The notes: generated from the letters alone by a model not told the origin. 64,000 nt of DNA from Roseibacterium elongatum DSM 19469 (GCF_000590925.1 NZ_CP004372.1:134001-198000), one strand, 5' to 3'. Counted from the first letter of the stretch, positions 21,956 to 33,192 are shown. Numbers and translations: made by a program.

Positions 21956-24076
21956 TCAGCCCCCTGCCGTCAGGGTGATCCAGGTGACCAGCACCACGAT
22001 CCCCATCACCATCGCGAAGGCATAGTGAAAGATGTAGCCAGACTGCGCGCGGCCCGCGAGCCGGGTGAAGAAGGGGATGATCCCCATCGCCAGCCCGTTG
22101 ATCCCGCCATCGATGATCTTGCCGTCGCCCCCCTTCCAGAGCAGGCGTCCAAGCGCCGCCGCCGGGCGCAGGAAGAGGAAATCGTAGATCTCGTCGAAAT
22201 ACCACTTGTTCAGCAGGAACAGGTAAAGCGGGCGCTGTGCCTCGGCCAGACGACGTGGCAGCGACGGATTCAGGATGTAGAACCAGAAGGCCGTCGCGAA
22301 CCCGATCAGCATGGCAATGAAGGGCGAGAGCTTGACCCAGGTCGGCACGTAATGCGCCTCGTTCAGCACATCGTTGCCGGGGGCGGCGTGGATCGCCCCC
22401 TCGCCCGGTGCGCCGGTAAAGACATAATGGGCATAGCCGCCATAGGCTTCGTCGGCCGCGCCGTGATCGTCGGCGGCATGGGCATCGTCTGCATGCTCTT
22501 CGGTGCCGTGGTCGTCTGTGCCATGGCTCTCTTCGGCATAGGGCACGCCAAAGAACCGGGCGACATCGTTGGTGTGGCCGAAGAACGAGTTATACCAGAC
22601 CATGCCCGAAAAGACCGCGCCGACCGCCAGAACGCCCAAGGGGATCAGCATGGTCTTGGGGCTTTCATGCGCGTGGTCATGGGTGTGCTTGTTGCCGCGC
22701 GGCTCGCCCCAGAAGGTCAGGAACATGAGCCGCCAGCTGTAGAAACTGGTGAACAGCGCCGCGACGACCAGCGACCAGAAGGCGAACTGACCGATATCGC
22801 CGCCAAAGGCGAAGGCGCTTTCGATCACTGCATCCTTCGAGGCAAAGCCGGCAAAGCCGATCCACCCGGTCAGCGGGATACCGACGCCGGTGATGGCCAG
22901 CGTCCCGATCAGCATCGCCCAGAAGGTGTAGGGCAGTTTCTTGCGCAGCCCGCCATAATTCCGCATGTCCTGCTCGTGATGCATCCCGTGGATGACCGAG
23001 CCCGCGCCGAGGAACAGCATCGCCTTGAAGAAGGCATGCGTCAGCAGGTGGAACATGGCGACGGAATAGACGCCGACGCCCGCGGCCACGAACATGTAGC
23101 CCAGCTGCGAACAGGTCGAATAGGCGATGACGCGCTTGATGTCGTTTTGAACCAGACCCACCGTCGCCGCGAAGAACGCCGTGACCGCGCCCAGGATGAC
23201 GATGAAATTCGTGGCGATCGGCGCGTATTCCATGATCGGCGACATGCGGCAGACCAGGAACACACCCGCGGTCACCATGGTCGCGGCATGGATCAGGGCA
23301 GACACCGGCGTCGGCCCCTCCATCGCGTCGGGCAGCCAGGTGTGCAGCAGCAGTTGCGCCGATTTCCCCATCGCCCCGACGAAGAGCAGGAAGGCGATGG
23401 TGTTCGCGGCGTCCAGCTCCATCCCGAGGAAGTTGATCGTCATCTCGGCGAATTCCGCGCCCATCGGCAGGATCACGTCGAACTGGATCGAGTCCGCCAT
23501 CCAGAAGATCGCGAAGATCCCCAGCAGGAACCCGAAATCGCCGACCCGGTTGACGATGAAGGCCTTCATCGCGGCAGCCCCGGCCGACGGCTTGCGGTAG
23601 TAGAAGCCGATCAGCAGGTACGAGGCGACGCCGACGCCCTCCCAGCCGAAGAAGAGTTGCAGCAGATTGTCGGCGGTCACCAGCATCAGCATGGTGAAGG
23701 TGAAGAACGACAGATAGGCGAAGAAGCGCGGCTTGTAGCTTTCGCCTTCCTTGAAGTTCTCGTCATGGGCCATGTAGCCGAAGGAATACAGGTGCACGAG
23801 CGCCGAGACGGTCGTCACCACGATCAGCATGATCGCCGTCAGCCGGTCGATCCGGATCGCCCAGTCGGCAAAGAACGTGCCGCTTTCGATCCAGGTGAAC
23901 AGGCTGCGCGAGGTCGTTTCCCCATCGAAGCCGAGGAACACGACCCAGCTCAGAATCATGGAGACGAACAACAGCGCGGTGGCCGTGACGCAGGCCGCCT
24001 GCTCGCCAATCAGGCGCCAGGTAAAGCCGCAGATCAGGGCGCCGACCAGGGGCGCGAATAGCAGGATCGTTTCCAT
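21956..24076 (-). CDS. nuoL: NADH-quinone oxidoreductase subunit L
   Basis: NuoL is the distal proton-pumping subunit with the long lateral helix of complex I. The motifs [55 protein letters not shown] and [16 protein letters not shown] are clear. It is 706 residues, longer than E. coli NuoL (about 613), partly because of a His/Asp/Glu-rich insert at about residues 514-545 between late membrane helices. That insert could bind metal ions (inference). It sits four bases after nuoK. Confidence 0.97.
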   Translation of the reverse strand: METILLFAPLVGALICGFTWRLIGEQAACVTATALLFVSMILSWVVFLGFDGETTSRSLFTWIESGTFFADWAIRIDRLTAIMLIVVTTVSALVHLYSFGYMAHDENFKEGESYKPRFFAYLSFFTFTMLMLVTADNLLQLFFGWEGVGVASYLLIGFYYRKPSAGAAAMKAFIVNRVGDFGFLLGIFAIFWMADSIQFDVILPMGAEFAEMTINFLGMELDAANTIAFLLFVGAMGKSAQLLLHTWLPDAMEGPTPVSALIHAATMVTAGVFLVCRMSPIMEYAPIATNFIVILGAVTAFFAATVGLVQNDIKRVIAYSTCSQLGYMFVAAGVGVYSVAMFHLLTHAFFKAMLFLGAGSVIHGMHHEQDMRNYGGLRKKLPYTFWAMLIGTLAITGVGIPLTGWIGFAGFASKDAVIESAFAFGGDIGQFAFWSLVVAALFTSFYSWRLMFLTFWGEPRGNKHTHDHAHESPKTMLIPLGVLAVGAVFSGMVWYNSFFGHTNDVARFFGVPYAEESHGTDDHGTEEHADDAHAADDHGAADEAYGGYAHYVFTGAPGEGAIHAAPGNDVLNEAHYVPTWVKLSPFIAMLIGFATAFWFYILNPSLPRRLAEAQRPLYLFLLNKWYFDEIYDFLFLRPAAALGRLLWKGGDGKIIDGGINGLAMGIIPFFTRLAGRAQSGYIFHYAFAMVMGIVVLVTWITLTAGG

Positions 24077-24080
24077 CTGG

Positions 24081-24389
24081 TCAGCCCTTCATGTTCGAGA
24101 CGTCTTCGACCGCGATCGTGCCGCGGTTGCGGAAGAAACAGACAAGGATCGCAAGGCCGATGGCGGCCTCGGCCGCGGCCACGGTCAGGATGAACAGGGT
24201 GAAGATCTGCCCCGTCAGATCGCCCAGGTAATGGGAAAAGGCGACGAGGTTGATATTGACCGACAACAGCATCAGTTCGATCGACATCAGGATGATGATG
24301 ACGTTCTTCCGGTTCAGGAAGAGGCCAAAAATGCCGATGACGAACAGCGCGGCGGCCACCGTCAGGTAGTGTTCAAGACCAATCGTCAT
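24081..24389 (-). CDS. nuoK: NADH-quinone oxidoreductase subunit K
   Basis: NuoK is a small three-helix membrane subunit of complex I. Helices carry the conserved glutamates in [18 protein letters not shown] and [17 protein letters not shown]. The 102-residue length is standard. The 100 bases between it and nuoJ (24390-24489) hold no frame that I can support. Confidence 0.97.
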   Translation of the reverse strand: MTIGLEHYLTVAAALFVIGIFGLFLNRKNVIIILMSIELMLLSVNINLVAFSHYLGDLTGQIFTLFILTVAAAEAAIGLAILVCFFRNRGTIAVEDVSNMKG

Positions 24390-24489
24390 GTCGTCCCTCC
24401 GCGAGGCCCAAGACGCCCCGCATGGTCATTCCATCTTTGCCGCGTGTGTCCGCGGTCTTTGCGTGCATTCGGGGCGGGCGCGCTGTGCG

Positions 24490-25104
24490 TTACAGGCCCT
24501 GCCCCGGTTTTACGTCCTTCAACTCCATCGCCTTGGCCGGATCGCGGTACATCTGCGCCAGCACGTTCTGGCGCTTGACGTCGCCGCGGTGCCGCAGCGT
24601 CAGCACGATGGCCCCGATCATGGCGACCAGCAGCACCAGGCCCGACAACTGGAACGGCAGGAAATAGCGATCATACAGCAGCAGGCCGATCGCGGCGGTA
24701 TTGTGCACCTCGTCGATGGGCGGCGTCGGGTTCCCGAGGCGCGTGTCGACCCCCTCGGAATAGGTCCAGGTCCCATAGGCCAGTGCCAGCTGCATCAACA
24801 GCACAAGGCCGATCAGGCTGGCGATGGGCAGGTATTTCGACATCTCGGCCCGCAACTGGGCAAAGTCGACATCCAGCATCATGACCACGAACAGGAACAG
24901 CACCGCGACCGCGCCGATATAGACGATGACCAGCAGCATCGCGACAAACTCCGCCCCCAGCAGAATGAACATCGTCGCCGCACTGATGAAGCACAGGATC
25001 AGCCACAGAACCGAGTGCACGGGGCTGCGCGAGGTCACGGTCAAGAGCGCCGCCACCACGATCGTGATCGCGTAAACGTAGAAGGTGATATCAGCAACAC
25101 TCAT
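24490..25104 (-). CDS. nuoJ: NADH-quinone oxidoreductase subunit J
   Basis: NuoJ is a five-helix membrane subunit of complex I near the quinone tunnel. Family text includes [40 protein letters not shown] and [13 protein letters not shown]. The product is 204 residues from ATG at 25104; the frame extends further upstream but overlaps the CMD-family gene and lacks family residues. Confidence 0.96.
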   Translation of the reverse strand: MSVADITFYVYAITIVVAALLTVTSRSPVHSVLWLILCFISAATMFILLGAEFVAMLLVIVYIGAVAVLFLFVVMMLDVDFAQLRAEMSKYLPIASLIGLVLLMQLALAYGTWTYSEGVDTRLGNPTPPIDEVHNTAAIGLLLYDRYFLPFQLSGLVLLVAMIGAIVLTLRHRGDVKRQNVLAQMYRDPAKAMELKDVKPGQGL

Positions 25105-25112
25105 GACCGAGC

Positions 25113-25529
25113 CTACTCCTTCTCTTCGTCGAGGGCCTGCTTGGCCAGGTCCATCGCCTTGTTCATCGCCGGGACGCCCCCGAAAAGCGCCGCCATGGCG
25201 ATGGTTTCGGCGACTTCCTGTTTCGTCGCGCCGGCGGCGATGGCGTGGCGCACGGTCAGGCGCAATTGCGCCTCGGCCTGCGCGCCCTGGATTGTCAGCC
25301 CCATCAACGTCAGCAAGAGCCGTGTCTTGGCATCCAGCCCTTCCGGGTTGAACTGCTTGCCCAGAAACATCTCGAGCATCTCGGCCGGCACGGTCGGCCA
25401 CGCCTTGTCAAAGCCCATGGGAGTCATGTTGGCCAGGGCCGGGTTCACGGCCTTGACCCAGCTTTCGGCCATGTCCTGCGATTGGCGCATCAACGCCTCG
25501 AACGGGTTCTTGGGCGCGTCGGACGTCAT
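25113..25529 (-). CDS. Carboxymuconolactone decarboxylase-family protein in the nuo operon
   Basis: The 138-residue product has the all-helical CMD/AhpD-like core ([58 protein letters not shown]). No Cys-x2-Cys of AhpD is present, so peroxidase-type redox activity is unlikely; ring decarboxylation is not supported by context either. Start ATG at 25529 overlaps the nuoI stop by four bases and its stop lies eight bases before nuoJ, so it is translated as part of the complex I operon. Role unknown. Confidence 0.88.
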   Translation of the reverse strand: MTSDAPKNPFEALMRQSQDMAESWVKAVNPALANMTPMGFDKAWPTVPAEMLEMFLGKQFNPEGLDAKTRLLLTLMGLTIQGAQAEAQLRLTVRHAIAAGATKQEVAETIAMAALFGGVPAMNKAMDLAKQALDEEKE

Positions 25530-26020
25530 CGGTAGGGCGCATCCATTTCGAGGTTTCGGGCGATCTCGGCCTCCCAACGCTCGCCGTTTTCCAGCAGCTT
25601 GGCCTTGTCGTAGTACAATTCTTCGCGCGTCTCGGTGGCGAACTCGAAATTCGGCCCCTCGACAATGGCATCCACCGGGCACGCCTCCTGGCAGAAGCCG
25701 CAATAGATGCATTTCGTCATGTCGATGTCATAGCGCGTCGTGCGGCGGCTGCCGTCGTCGCGCGGCTCGGCATCGATGGTGATCGCCTGGGCGGGGCAGA
25801 CGGCCTCGCACAACTTGCAGGCGATGCACCGCTCCTCGCCGTTGGGATAGCGGCGCAATGCATGCTCGCCGCGAAACCGCGGGCTGAGCGGCCCCTTTTC
25901 ATGGGGGTAGTTCAGCGTCGCCTTGGGCGCGAAAAAGTACTTCAACCCCAGCTTCATGCCTTTGAAGAAATCGGCCAGAAGGAAGTATTTCGCGGCGCGG
26001 GTATAGTCGATCTGCGTCAT
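25526..26020 (-). CDS. nuoI: NADH-quinone oxidoreductase subunit I
   Basis: NuoI carries two [4Fe-4S] clusters (N6a/N6b) linking the peripheral arm to the membrane arm of complex I. The two ferredoxin motifs are [19 protein letters not shown] and [19 protein letters not shown]. The N-terminal amphipathic region ([18 protein letters not shown]) fits docking on NuoH. It is 164 residues. Start at 26020 lies three bases after nuoH ends. Confidence 0.97.
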   Translation of the reverse strand: MTQIDYTRAAKYFLLADFFKGMKLGLKYFFAPKATLNYPHEKGPLSPRFRGEHALRRYPNGEERCIACKLCEAVCPAQAITIDAEPRDDGSRRTTRYDIDMTKCIYCGFCQEACPVDAIVEGPNFEFATETREELYYDKAKLLENGERWEAEIARNLEMDAPYR

Positions 26021-26023
26021 GTC

Positions 26024-27061
26024 TCAGCCTCCCACGGCCCAGCGGGCATAGGCCCCGCCGAACATCTCGAACTTCGCGGCAAAGGACACCAGCACCACCC
26101 AGATCAGCGAGAAGGGCAGGAACACCTTCCAGCCCAGCCGCATCAGTTGATCGTAACGGTAACGCGGCACGATCGCCTTCACCATCGCAAACAGGAAGAA
26201 GAAGAACGCCATCTTGGCAACCATCCACAACGGGCTGTCGGGGATGAAGGGGATGGGCGACAGCCAGCCGCCGAAGAACAGCAGCGTGATCAGGGCGCAC
26301 ATCAGGAAGATGGCGATGTATTCGCCCGCCATGAACAACAGGAAGGGCGTCGAGGAATATTCCACTTGGTAGCCCGCGACCAGTTCCGATTCCGCCTCGG
26401 GCAAATCGAACGGCGGGCGGTTGGTTTCGGCCAGCGCGGAGATGAAGAACAGGAACACCATCGGCAGGTGCGACAGCCAGTACCAGTTGAACAGGCCCCA
26501 GTCGCCGTCCTGCGCGCGGACGATCTCGCCGAAATTCATCGAGCCGGTCGAGATGATGACCCCGATGATGATCAGGCCGATCGACACCTCGTAAGAGATC
26601 ATCTGCGCGGCAGACCGCAAGCTGCCGAGGAACGGGTATTTCGAGTTTGACGCCCAGCCGCCCATGATCACGCCATAGACCTCGAGCGAGGAGACGGCGA
26701 AGACATAAAGGATGGCCACGTTGATATCGGCCAGAACCCATGTGTCGTTGAACGGGATCACGGCCCAGGCGATCAGCGCCAGCACGAAACTGGTGATCGG
26801 CGCCAGGATGAACACGGGCCGGTCGGCGCCGGCGGGCACGATTACCTCTTTGACCACGAATTTCAGCGCGTCGGCCACCGTCTGCAACAGACCGAAGGCA
26901 CCCACCACGTTGGGCCCGCGGCGCATCTGCACGGCGGCCCAGATCTTGCGGTCGCCATAGACAAGGAACAACAGCGAGATCATCACGAAACCGATCACCA
27001 GCAGGCTTTGCGCCGCCATGATCACGATCAGTCCCGGTGTCGTCGAAAAGAAACCTTCCAT
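26024..27061 (-). CDS. nuoH: NADH-quinone oxidoreductase subunit H
   Basis: NuoH is an eight-helix membrane subunit of complex I that forms most of the quinone chamber. Conserved text includes [69 protein letters not shown] and [14 protein letters not shown]. The 345-residue length is typical. Confidence 0.97.
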   Translation of the reverse strand: MEGFFSTTPGLIVIMAAQSLLVIGFVMISLLFLVYGDRKIWAAVQMRRGPNVVGAFGLLQTVADALKFVVKEVIVPAGADRPVFILAPITSFVLALIAWAVIPFNDTWVLADINVAILYVFAVSSLEVYGVIMGGWASNSKYPFLGSLRSAAQMISYEVSIGLIIIGVIISTGSMNFGEIVRAQDGDWGLFNWYWLSHLPMVFLFFISALAETNRPPFDLPEAESELVAGYQVEYSSTPFLLFMAGEYIAIFLMCALITLLFFGGWLSPIPFIPDSPLWMVAKMAFFFFLFAMVKAIVPRYRYDQLMRLGWKVFLPFSLIWVVLVSFAAKFEMFGGAYARWAVGG

Positions 27062-27070
27062 GGGTCGTCC

Positions 27071-27469
27071 TCAAACCGTCGGTATGCCTAGCTCGGTGCA
27101 GTTTGCCGCCACGACTTCGGCGTCCAGTGTCTGCAACCCTCGCGGGAGCGCCGGCGACACGGTGTAAACCGCATCTGCGACCCAAACGCCACCCTCTTCG
27201 TACACATTTGTGCGCAGATGGCGCGCGAAACCGAATCCACGAATAAGGGTGTAGCCTGCGGCGGCGCATCGCGCATATGCGTCAAGATCGCCTCGTGTCG
27301 CAACGCCGGTCATCTGCACCCGGAAATTCACCAGATCGTCATCCAGCAAGCGTGTCTCGATCCCGTCATAGGTCGCGGGCGGCATCGAGCCGGGCCGCGG
27401 CCCCTCGGGCTGGCATCCCGCCACCCCGATCAGAGCCGCGACGAAGACCAGGCTCGCCGCCGCGCGCAA
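27071..27469 (-). CDS. Small lipoprotein between nuoG and nuoH
   Basis: This 132-residue protein has a lipoprotein signal (LVFVAALIGVAGC) with lipid-modified Cys at residue 19, then a short periplasmic domain (FRVQMTGVATRGDLDAYARC, LIRGFGFARHLRTNVYEEGG). It lies 9 bases from nuoH and 6 from nuoG, so it is co-expressed with complex I. I know of similar unidentified reading frames in nuo operons of Rhodobacter; function not known. Confidence 0.8.
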   Translation of the reverse strand: MRAAASLVFVAALIGVAGCQPEGPRPGSMPPATYDGIETRLLDDDLVNFRVQMTGVATRGDLDAYARCAAAGYTLIRGFGFARHLRTNVYEEGGVWVADAVYTVSPALPRGLQTLDAEVVAANCTELGIPTV

Positions 27470-27475
27470 GTCGGG

Positions 27476-29501
27476 TTACTCCGCCGCCATCGGCGCCGTG
27501 GCACGCGCCCTGGCATTGGCGCTCAACTCGGCCATGACGGTCGAGGCCCGCGCGATCGGATTGACCAGATAGTGATCGGTGACGGCCTGAACGAAATCGG
27601 CCTGCCCCAGAGGGTTCGCCGGTAGCGGCAGCCACTCGTTCTCGATCACCTCGTCGATCATCTCCAGATAGGGCACATCCGCGATCAGCTCGCGGCGCAG
27701 CTCGGCCAGCGTGTTCCACGGCAGCGTGCGCCCGACCTCGGCCGACAGGGCCCGCAGGATCGCCCAGTTTTCCTTGGCCTCGCCCGGCGGAAAACTGGCG
27801 CGAAAGGCCAGTTGCGGCCGCCCCTCGGTGTTCACGAACAGCCCCGCCTCTTCGGGGTAGGCGGCGGCCGGCAGGATGATGTCGGCCCGGTGGGCGCCCC
27901 GGTCGCCATGGCTGCCCTGATAGATCACCACAGGCCCGGCATCGATGTCGATCTCATCGGCCCCGAGGTTATAGATCACGTCGGCCCCGTCCGTGGCGGC
28001 CGCAAGCCCGCCCTCGGTCACGGCATCGACATCCATCGCGCCGACGCGGCCCGCCGCGATGTGCAGCACCAACAGGCCCGAGCCCGTGTCCTCGGCCAGC
28101 TTCATCGCCGCGGCCAGTACCGCCTCGCCATCGGCCTCGCGCAGCGCACCCTGGCCCACGATCACGATCGAGGGGGTGTCGCGCAGTTCGTCCGATTGCG
28201 GTTGCGACACGAGCCGCTCCAACGCGGCGCGGTCGGTGCCGAGATGGTCGTAATCACTAGGTCAGGTCCACGGCGGGGCCGACCAAACCGACCGAGGCGC
28301 CGGCCAGCCATGCCTTGCGGATCCGCGCGTTCAGCACGGGCGATTCGACGCGCGGGTTGGTGCCGATCAGCATCACGCTGCGGGCGCTGTCGATATCCTC
28401 GATCGACGCCGTGCCAACATAGCCCGAGCGGTTGCCTGCCGGCAGCTTGGCACCGTCGGTGCGGCATTCCACCGTGCCGCCAAGACCCTCAATGAGTTTT
28501 TTCAGGCTGAACGCGGCCTCTGCGGGGGCCAGATCGCCCACGAGACCGGCGGGTTTCCTGGCCTCGGTCACCGCCTTGGCCGCTGCGCTCAAGGCCTCGG
28601 GCCAGCTGGCGGGGCGCAGCTTTCCGTTTTCGCGGATATAGGGGCGGTCAAGGCGCTGGCGGCGCAGCCCGTCCCAGACATAGCGCGACCGGTCGGCCAG
28701 CCATTCCTCGTTCACCCCGTCATTGTTGCGGGGCAGGATGCGCATGACCTCGCGCCCCTTGGTATCGACCCGGATGTTCGATCCCAGCGCATCCATCACG
28801 TCGATGGTCTCGGTCTTGGTCAACTCCCAGGGACGGGCGGTAAAGGCATAGGGCTTGTTCGTCAGCGCGCCCACGGGGCACAGATCGACGATGTTGCCCT
28901 GCAATTCGCTGTCCAGGGTCTGGCCCAGATAACTGGTGATCTCGGCATCCTCGCCACGGCCGGTCTGGCCCATCTGGGTGATGCCGGCGACCTCGGTGGT
29001 GAAGCGCACGCAGCGGGTGCAGGAAATGCAGCGCGTCATGTGGGTTTCGACCAGCGGCCCAAGGTCCAGGTCCTCGGTGGCGCGCTTGGGCTCGCGGTAG
29101 CGGCTAAAATCGACGCCATACGCCATGGCCTGATCCTGCAGGTCGCATTCCCCGCCCTGGTCGCAGATCGGGCAATCCAGCGGGTGATTGATCAGCAGGA
29201 ACTCCATCACGCCCTCGCGGGCCTTCTTGACCATGGGGCTGTTGGTCTTGACGACGGGCGGCTGCCCCTCCGGGCCGGGGCGCAGATCCTTGACCTGCAT
29301 CGCGCAGGAGGCGGCCGGTTTCGGCGGGCCGCCCACCACCTCGACCAGACACATGCGGCAATTCCCGGCAATCGTCAGGCGTTCGTGGTAGCAAAACCGG
29401 GGGATCTCGATGCCGGCCTGCTCGCAGGCCTGGATCAAGGTCATCGCCGGATCGACTTCGATCTCTTTGTCGTCGATGACGATCTTGCGTAGGTCGCTCA
29501 T
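27476..29501 (-). CDS. nuoG: NADH-quinone oxidoreductase subunit G (one-base frameshift)
   Basis: NuoG is the large iron-sulfur subunit of the complex I peripheral arm. The N-terminal part has the [2Fe-2S] region ([17 protein letters not shown]), the His/Cys-ligated cluster ([17 protein letters not shown]) and the [4Fe-4S] motif [10 protein letters not shown], followed by the molybdopterin-oxidoreductase-like domain. The first frame stops at 28257 (VDLT then TAG). The next frame continues [16 protein letters not shown] to the end (ATAPMAAE). Removing one G at 28257 gives TYDYDHLG and a single product of about 675 residues, so an inserted base is the likely cause. Confidence 0.92.
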
Positions 29502-29579
29502 TGGGTCGCTCCCGTCCTGAACCGTCGCGGGGAAAGTCTGGTTCCCGCCCGCGAACGGTATGCCGCGATAGACCGCTTT

Positions 29580-30011
29580 CTAACCGCCCCGGAGCAGTCT
29601 GCCAATCGGCGACCCCGAGGAAATTTCGTCGCGGCCCACGCGGCAGATGCCGTCATTGTCGCGCCAGTCCACGCCGCGCTCGGCGAAATAGGCGCGCGCG
29701 ATCTGCTTGTAGCGCTCCTGTTCGTCCTCATCCTCGACATAGGCTTCGATTTCGTCGCGGGTAAAGCCGAGACTTTCGGCATGATGGACCAGCCCCCGCA
29801 GAAATCCGAACGCCTGCAATCGCCGCGCGTCGATCTCGTCGCAGCGGCGGTCGATGCGCCGCCCGATGGCAAAGACCGTCAAACCGTCGCGCAAGGTCGG
29901 GTCGTCGCGCAACACCTGCCACCGGTCGCCTTGCGCGTGACCGATGGTGGTGAACAGACCCGTCACCACCAGCACGGCGCAGGCCAGCATCACTTTCATT
30001 TCCGTCTTCAT
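29580..30011 (-). CDS. DUF5333-type secreted protein
   Basis: A 143-residue protein with an N-terminal signal peptide (MLACAVLVVTGLFTTIGHAQ), then a charged helical domain with conserved-looking Cys residues (IDRRCDEIDARRL, DWRDNDGICRVGRDEISSGS). I recognise it as the DUF5333 type found in Rhodobacterales nuo operons. The periplasmic location and operon position suggest an accessory role near complex I, unproven. There is a 78-base gap to nuoG. Confidence 0.78.
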   Translation of the reverse strand: MKTEMKVMLACAVLVVTGLFTTIGHAQGDRWQVLRDDPTLRDGLTVFAIGRRIDRRCDEIDARRLQAFGFLRGLVHHAESLGFTRDEIEAYVEDEDEQERYKQIARAYFAERGVDWRDNDGICRVGRDEISSGSPIGRLLRGG

Positions 30012-30126
30012 CGTCTTGCCCCTTGCACGGAACGTCCCGTTCCATGCGCGATGTCGGTCAATGACGCCTTGTCATGCAATGACACGATGCCGTGAGGGCC
30101 GGAATCGGCGGACACGCGCGCCTCGC

Positions 30127-30381
30127 CTACAGGCGAACCCCCCAGAAGGTGACGATCAACCAGACCAGCGCGATCACTACGGCGATCGACAATACGCCGT
30201 AGATGGCGGCCTCCATCCGTTCGGGCGAGTTGAGCACAAGGGCCACCGCCGCGGCAACCATCGCCCCCATCACGATCCCCAGGATCGAGCCGCCCACACC
30301 CCAGTGATAGCCCAGGACCATGCCCGTGATGCAGCACGACAGATAGATGAAGGTGAGCCCGTACCAATAGAAGCGAACCAT
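30127..30381 (-). CDS. Small membrane protein in nuo operon
   Basis: An 84-residue, mostly hydrophobic product with about three helices (WYGLTFIYLSCCITGMVLG, ILGIVMGAMVAAAVALVL, YGVLSIAVVIALVWLIVTFW). It is an inner-membrane protein with no recognised family. It lies between the DUF5333 gene and a lipoprotein gene on the nuo strand. Confidence 0.72.
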   Translation of the reverse strand: MVRFYWYGLTFIYLSCCITGMVLGYHWGVGGSILGIVMGAMVAAAVALVLNSPERMEAAIYGVLSIAVVIALVWLIVTFWGVRL

Positions 30382-30549
30382 GAAACCTGACCTCGATTTT
30401 TCCTCATGCCGATGCTGTCGGGCCGCACGCGACCCCGCATCGAACGTCTTTGTTTGGACGCGATGCTACGGATTTCGGCGAAAAGAAACAACGATTTCAA
30501 ATGCTGCGCCGGGAAATGACCCCCGGCGCTGTGGCCGCAAAGCCGCGCG

Positions 30550-30915
30550 TCACACGCGCCGACAGCGGCCGCTGACGGTCAGATCGCCATCGGCCGTCCG
30601 GGTCACGGCCCAGTCTCCGGTCGCGGGATCCAGCACCCAGTCGATCGCCGAGGTGCCATAGCGATCGACGCAATGCGATGTGGCCGGGAAGCGGGCGCTT
30701 TCGCGGGCCTCGTCCAGCGAGGCGCCGCCCGCCTGCACCGTCACGGTGAAGTCGCGCCGCGTTTCCCCGGTGCTCAACCGCGCACGATAGGGCAGCCCGG
30801 CCTGCTGGTTGGACCCGGCGCCGCCCACGAAACTCGACACGCGCTGACCGACGCCGCAGCCCGACACCGGAAGGACCAGGGCAAGCACGAGAGCGATGCG
30901 AATCCATGACGACAT
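30550..30915 (-). CDS. Small lipoprotein in nuo operon
   Basis: A 121-residue protein with a lipobox (VLALVLPVSGC) and a mature part containing two Cys (FPATSHCVDRYGTSAIDW, VSGRCRRV) that may pair. ATG at 30915 is chosen for its strong Shine-Dalgarno (GGAGG, 8 bases upstream). No family recognised; co-directional with nuo genes but separated by about 160 bases on each side, where I see no other gene. Confidence 0.75.
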   Translation of the reverse strand: MSSWIRIALVLALVLPVSGCGVGQRVSSFVGGAGSNQQAGLPYRARLSTGETRRDFTVTVQAGGASLDEARESARFPATSHCVDRYGTSAIDWVLDPATGDWAVTRTADGDLTVSGRCRRV

Positions 30916-31077
30916 GACTGTCCTCCAACCTCTTTTCATCTTGCGCGTGCGCCGCCGCGCAGCGCAGGTCTCTGCGCAATCTCCAGATGCGCGCAACCCG
31001 GACGATCCGGCGCACGCCGCACACCCCCCACTCTCGATCGCGCAATCCAGCGGCCCCCGACAAGGGGGACAGGGGGG

Positions 31078-31491
31078 TCAGTGATAGTCGGCATCCACGT
31101 CAAGGCATTGCGCAAAGATGCGCAGGAACCGACCGTCAACCTGCACCGGGGCCGTGGCCAAGACCGACTGTTCGACCGACGGGCACACCGCGATCACCGC
31201 CTCGCGCAAGAACGCCTCGGCATCGCCCCCCGCGATCTGGCCCTCGATGATCTCGGCGCTGAACTGGCCCATCAAGCCGTCCCAATAGAGGTAGGCCACC
31301 GATCCGTCTTCAGCCTCGATTTCCTCTCGCCCGCCGGTCATGACCTCGGGGCGGTAGCGGATGATCGCGCGAAGGCCGCGATCCGCGTCGGACACGGTGC
31401 GTTCCAGCGCCACCTCGCCCGGCTCGGCCACAGCAGGTCCCGCAACGACCATCGCCATCGCCATCAGAGCCGCCAGACCCCGCATCGCCAT
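31078..31491 (-). CDS. Secreted hypothetical protein downstream of nuoF
   Basis: A 137-residue product with a signal peptide (MRGLAALMAMAMVVAGPAVA, cleavage after AVA). The mature part (ALERTVSDADRGLRAIIRYR, VCPSVEQSVLATAPVQVDG) has two Cys and is probably periplasmic. Its start shares one base with the nuoF stop (TGATG type), so it is translationally coupled to nuoF. Function unknown. Confidence 0.75.
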   Translation of the reverse strand: MAMRGLAALMAMAMVVAGPAVAEPGEVALERTVSDADRGLRAIIRYRPEVMTGGREEIEAEDGSVAYLYWDGLMGQFSAEIIEGQIAGGDAEAFLREAVIAVCPSVEQSVLATAPVQVDGRFLRIFAQCLDVDADYH

Positions 31492-32786
31492 CACTCCGCC
31501 GCGATTTCCACCGCACCGCCGCGTTTCACCCGGATACGATCCTCGATCTCGTCGCGGAAATTGCGGATCAGGCCCTGGATGGGCCAGGCCGCCGCATCGC
31601 CAAGCGCACAGATCGTGTGGCCTTCGACCTGCTTGGTCACCTCGAACAGCATGTCGATTTCCTCGACCCGCGCCTCGCCGCGCACCAGGCGATCCATCAC
31701 GCGCATCATCCAGCCGGTACCTTCGCGACAGGGCGTGCACTGGCCGCAGCTTTCGTGCTTGTAGAATTTCGACAACCGCCAGATCGCCTTGATGATGTCG
31801 GTCTGCTTGTCCATGACGATGACCGCCGCGGTGCCAAGGCCCGACTGCAACTCGCCCCGCAGATAGTCGAAATCCATGATCGCGTCGCGCATGTTCTCAC
31901 CGCGCACACAAGGCACCGACGATCCGCCGGGGATCACCGCCTTGAGGTTGTCCCATCCGCCGCGAATGCCGCCACAGTGACGCTCGATCAGTTCCTCGAA
32001 AGTGATCGACATGGCCTCTTCGACCACGCAGGGGTTGTCCACATGCCCCGAGATCGCGAACAGCTTGGTGCCCGCGTTGTTGGGGCGGCCGAATCCGGCG
32101 AACCATTCGGCCCCGCGGCGCAGGATCGTGGGCACCACGGCAATCGATTCGACGTTGTTCACCGTGGTCGGACAGCCATAAAGGCCCGCGCCCGCCGGGA
32201 AAGGCGGTTTCATGCGCGGCATGCCCTTTTTCCCCTCGAGGCTTTCGAGCAGCGCGGTTTCCTCGCCGCAGATATAGGCGCCCGCGCCGTGATGCAGGTA
32301 GAGGTCGAAATCCCAGCCCGAGTTCGCGGCGTTTTTCCCCAGAAGGCCCGCGTCATAGGCCTCGTCGATAGCGGCCTGCAGGGCCTCGCGCTCGCGGATG
32401 TACTCGCCACGGATATAGATGTAACAGGCATGCGCGTTCATCGCGAAGGACGCGATCAGGCAGCCCTCGATCAAGGTGTGCGGATCATTGCGCATGATCT
32501 CGCGGTCCTTGCAGGTGCCCGGCTCGGATTCGTCGGCATTGACGACCAGATAGCTGGGCCGGCCATCCGATTCCTTGGGCATGAAGGACCATTTCAGACC
32601 CGTCGGGAACCCGGCGCCGCCGCGCCCGCGCAACCCGCTGGCCTTCATGATCTCGATGATCTTGTCCCGGCCCAGGCCGATCAGGTCCCTGGTGCCGTCC
32701 CAATGGCCACGCTGCTTTGCACCGGCAAGGGTGCGCTCGTGCATGCCGTAGATATTGGTGAAGATCCGGTCTTTGTCCTGCAGCAT
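31491..32786 (-). CDS. nuoF: NADH-quinone oxidoreductase subunit F
   Basis: NuoF binds NADH, FMN and a [4Fe-4S] cluster at the tip of the complex I peripheral arm. The nucleotide/FMN motifs are [19 protein letters not shown] and [19 protein letters not shown]; the cluster ligands are in [16 protein letters not shown], with a further Cys in [11 protein letters not shown]. It is 431 residues, full length. Confidence 0.97.
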   Translation of the reverse strand: MLQDKDRIFTNIYGMHERTLAGAKQRGHWDGTRDLIGLGRDKIIEIMKASGLRGRGGAGFPTGLKWSFMPKESDGRPSYLVVNADESEPGTCKDREIMRNDPHTLIEGCLIASFAMNAHACYIYIRGEYIREREALQAAIDEAYDAGLLGKNAANSGWDFDLYLHHGAGAYICGEETALLESLEGKKGMPRMKPPFPAGAGLYGCPTTVNNVESIAVVPTILRRGAEWFAGFGRPNNAGTKLFAISGHVDNPCVVEEAMSITFEELIERHCGGIRGGWDNLKAVIPGGSSVPCVRGENMRDAIMDFDYLRGELQSGLGTAAVIVMDKQTDIIKAIWRLSKFYKHESCGQCTPCREGTGWMMRVMDRLVRGEARVEEIDMLFEVTKQVEGHTICALGDAAAWPIQGLIRNFRDEIEDRIRVKRGGAVEIAAE

Positions 32787-32854
32787 ATCCAGCTTTCCGT
32801 TCGCTCAAATCCTTGCGCCGGCCCGGGTCCGGTCGGGCCATGTGCCGATCGCCG

Positions 32855-33106
32855 CTAGGGGCGTTCGGGGTCGTTGCGGCGCGCTTTCCAAACTAGATAC
32901 GTCACCACAAGCGACCATACCAGTGCGGCAATCGCCGCAAGGTCCAGCAAAAAGGCAAATCGCGGCGCCCAGCCCAATTGCGACCCAAGATACTGCCCCC
33001 CCATCCAAAAGACCATCGTCAACGACATCACCACCGCGGCCAGGCGAACCTGGCGCACGCGGCGTCGTTCACGTTCGGTGGCATCGGGGCGGGGGCGGTC
33101 GGGCAT
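32855..33106 (-). CDS. DUF5337-type small membrane protein
   Basis: An 83-residue protein with a charged, Arg-rich N-terminus and two membrane helices (LAAVVMSLTMVFWMGGQYLG, FLLDLAAIAALVWSLVVTYL). It matches what I know of DUF5337, a Rhodobacterales family found in nuo operons. It lies 68 bases upstream of nuoF. Function unknown; an accessory membrane partner of complex I is possible. Confidence 0.78.
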   Translation of the reverse strand: MPDRPRPDATERERRRVRQVRLAAVVMSLTMVFWMGGQYLGSQLGWAPRFAFLLDLAAIAALVWSLVVTYLVWKARRNDPERP

Positions 33107-33192
33107 GGCACGGGCGGTTCCTGGGGTTGACCTCCCCTACCGCGCGGGGCAGCGCGGAGCAATCCCCGCGCCAGCCCCGTTCCATCGCCGCG

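Noticed and set aside
19477-24061. Very long plus-strand open frames opposite nuoL-nuoM-nuoN (over 700 codons).
   Set aside because: They mirror the high-GC codon bias of the real genes on the other strand and read as Arg/His/Gln/Asp-rich text with no family motifs.
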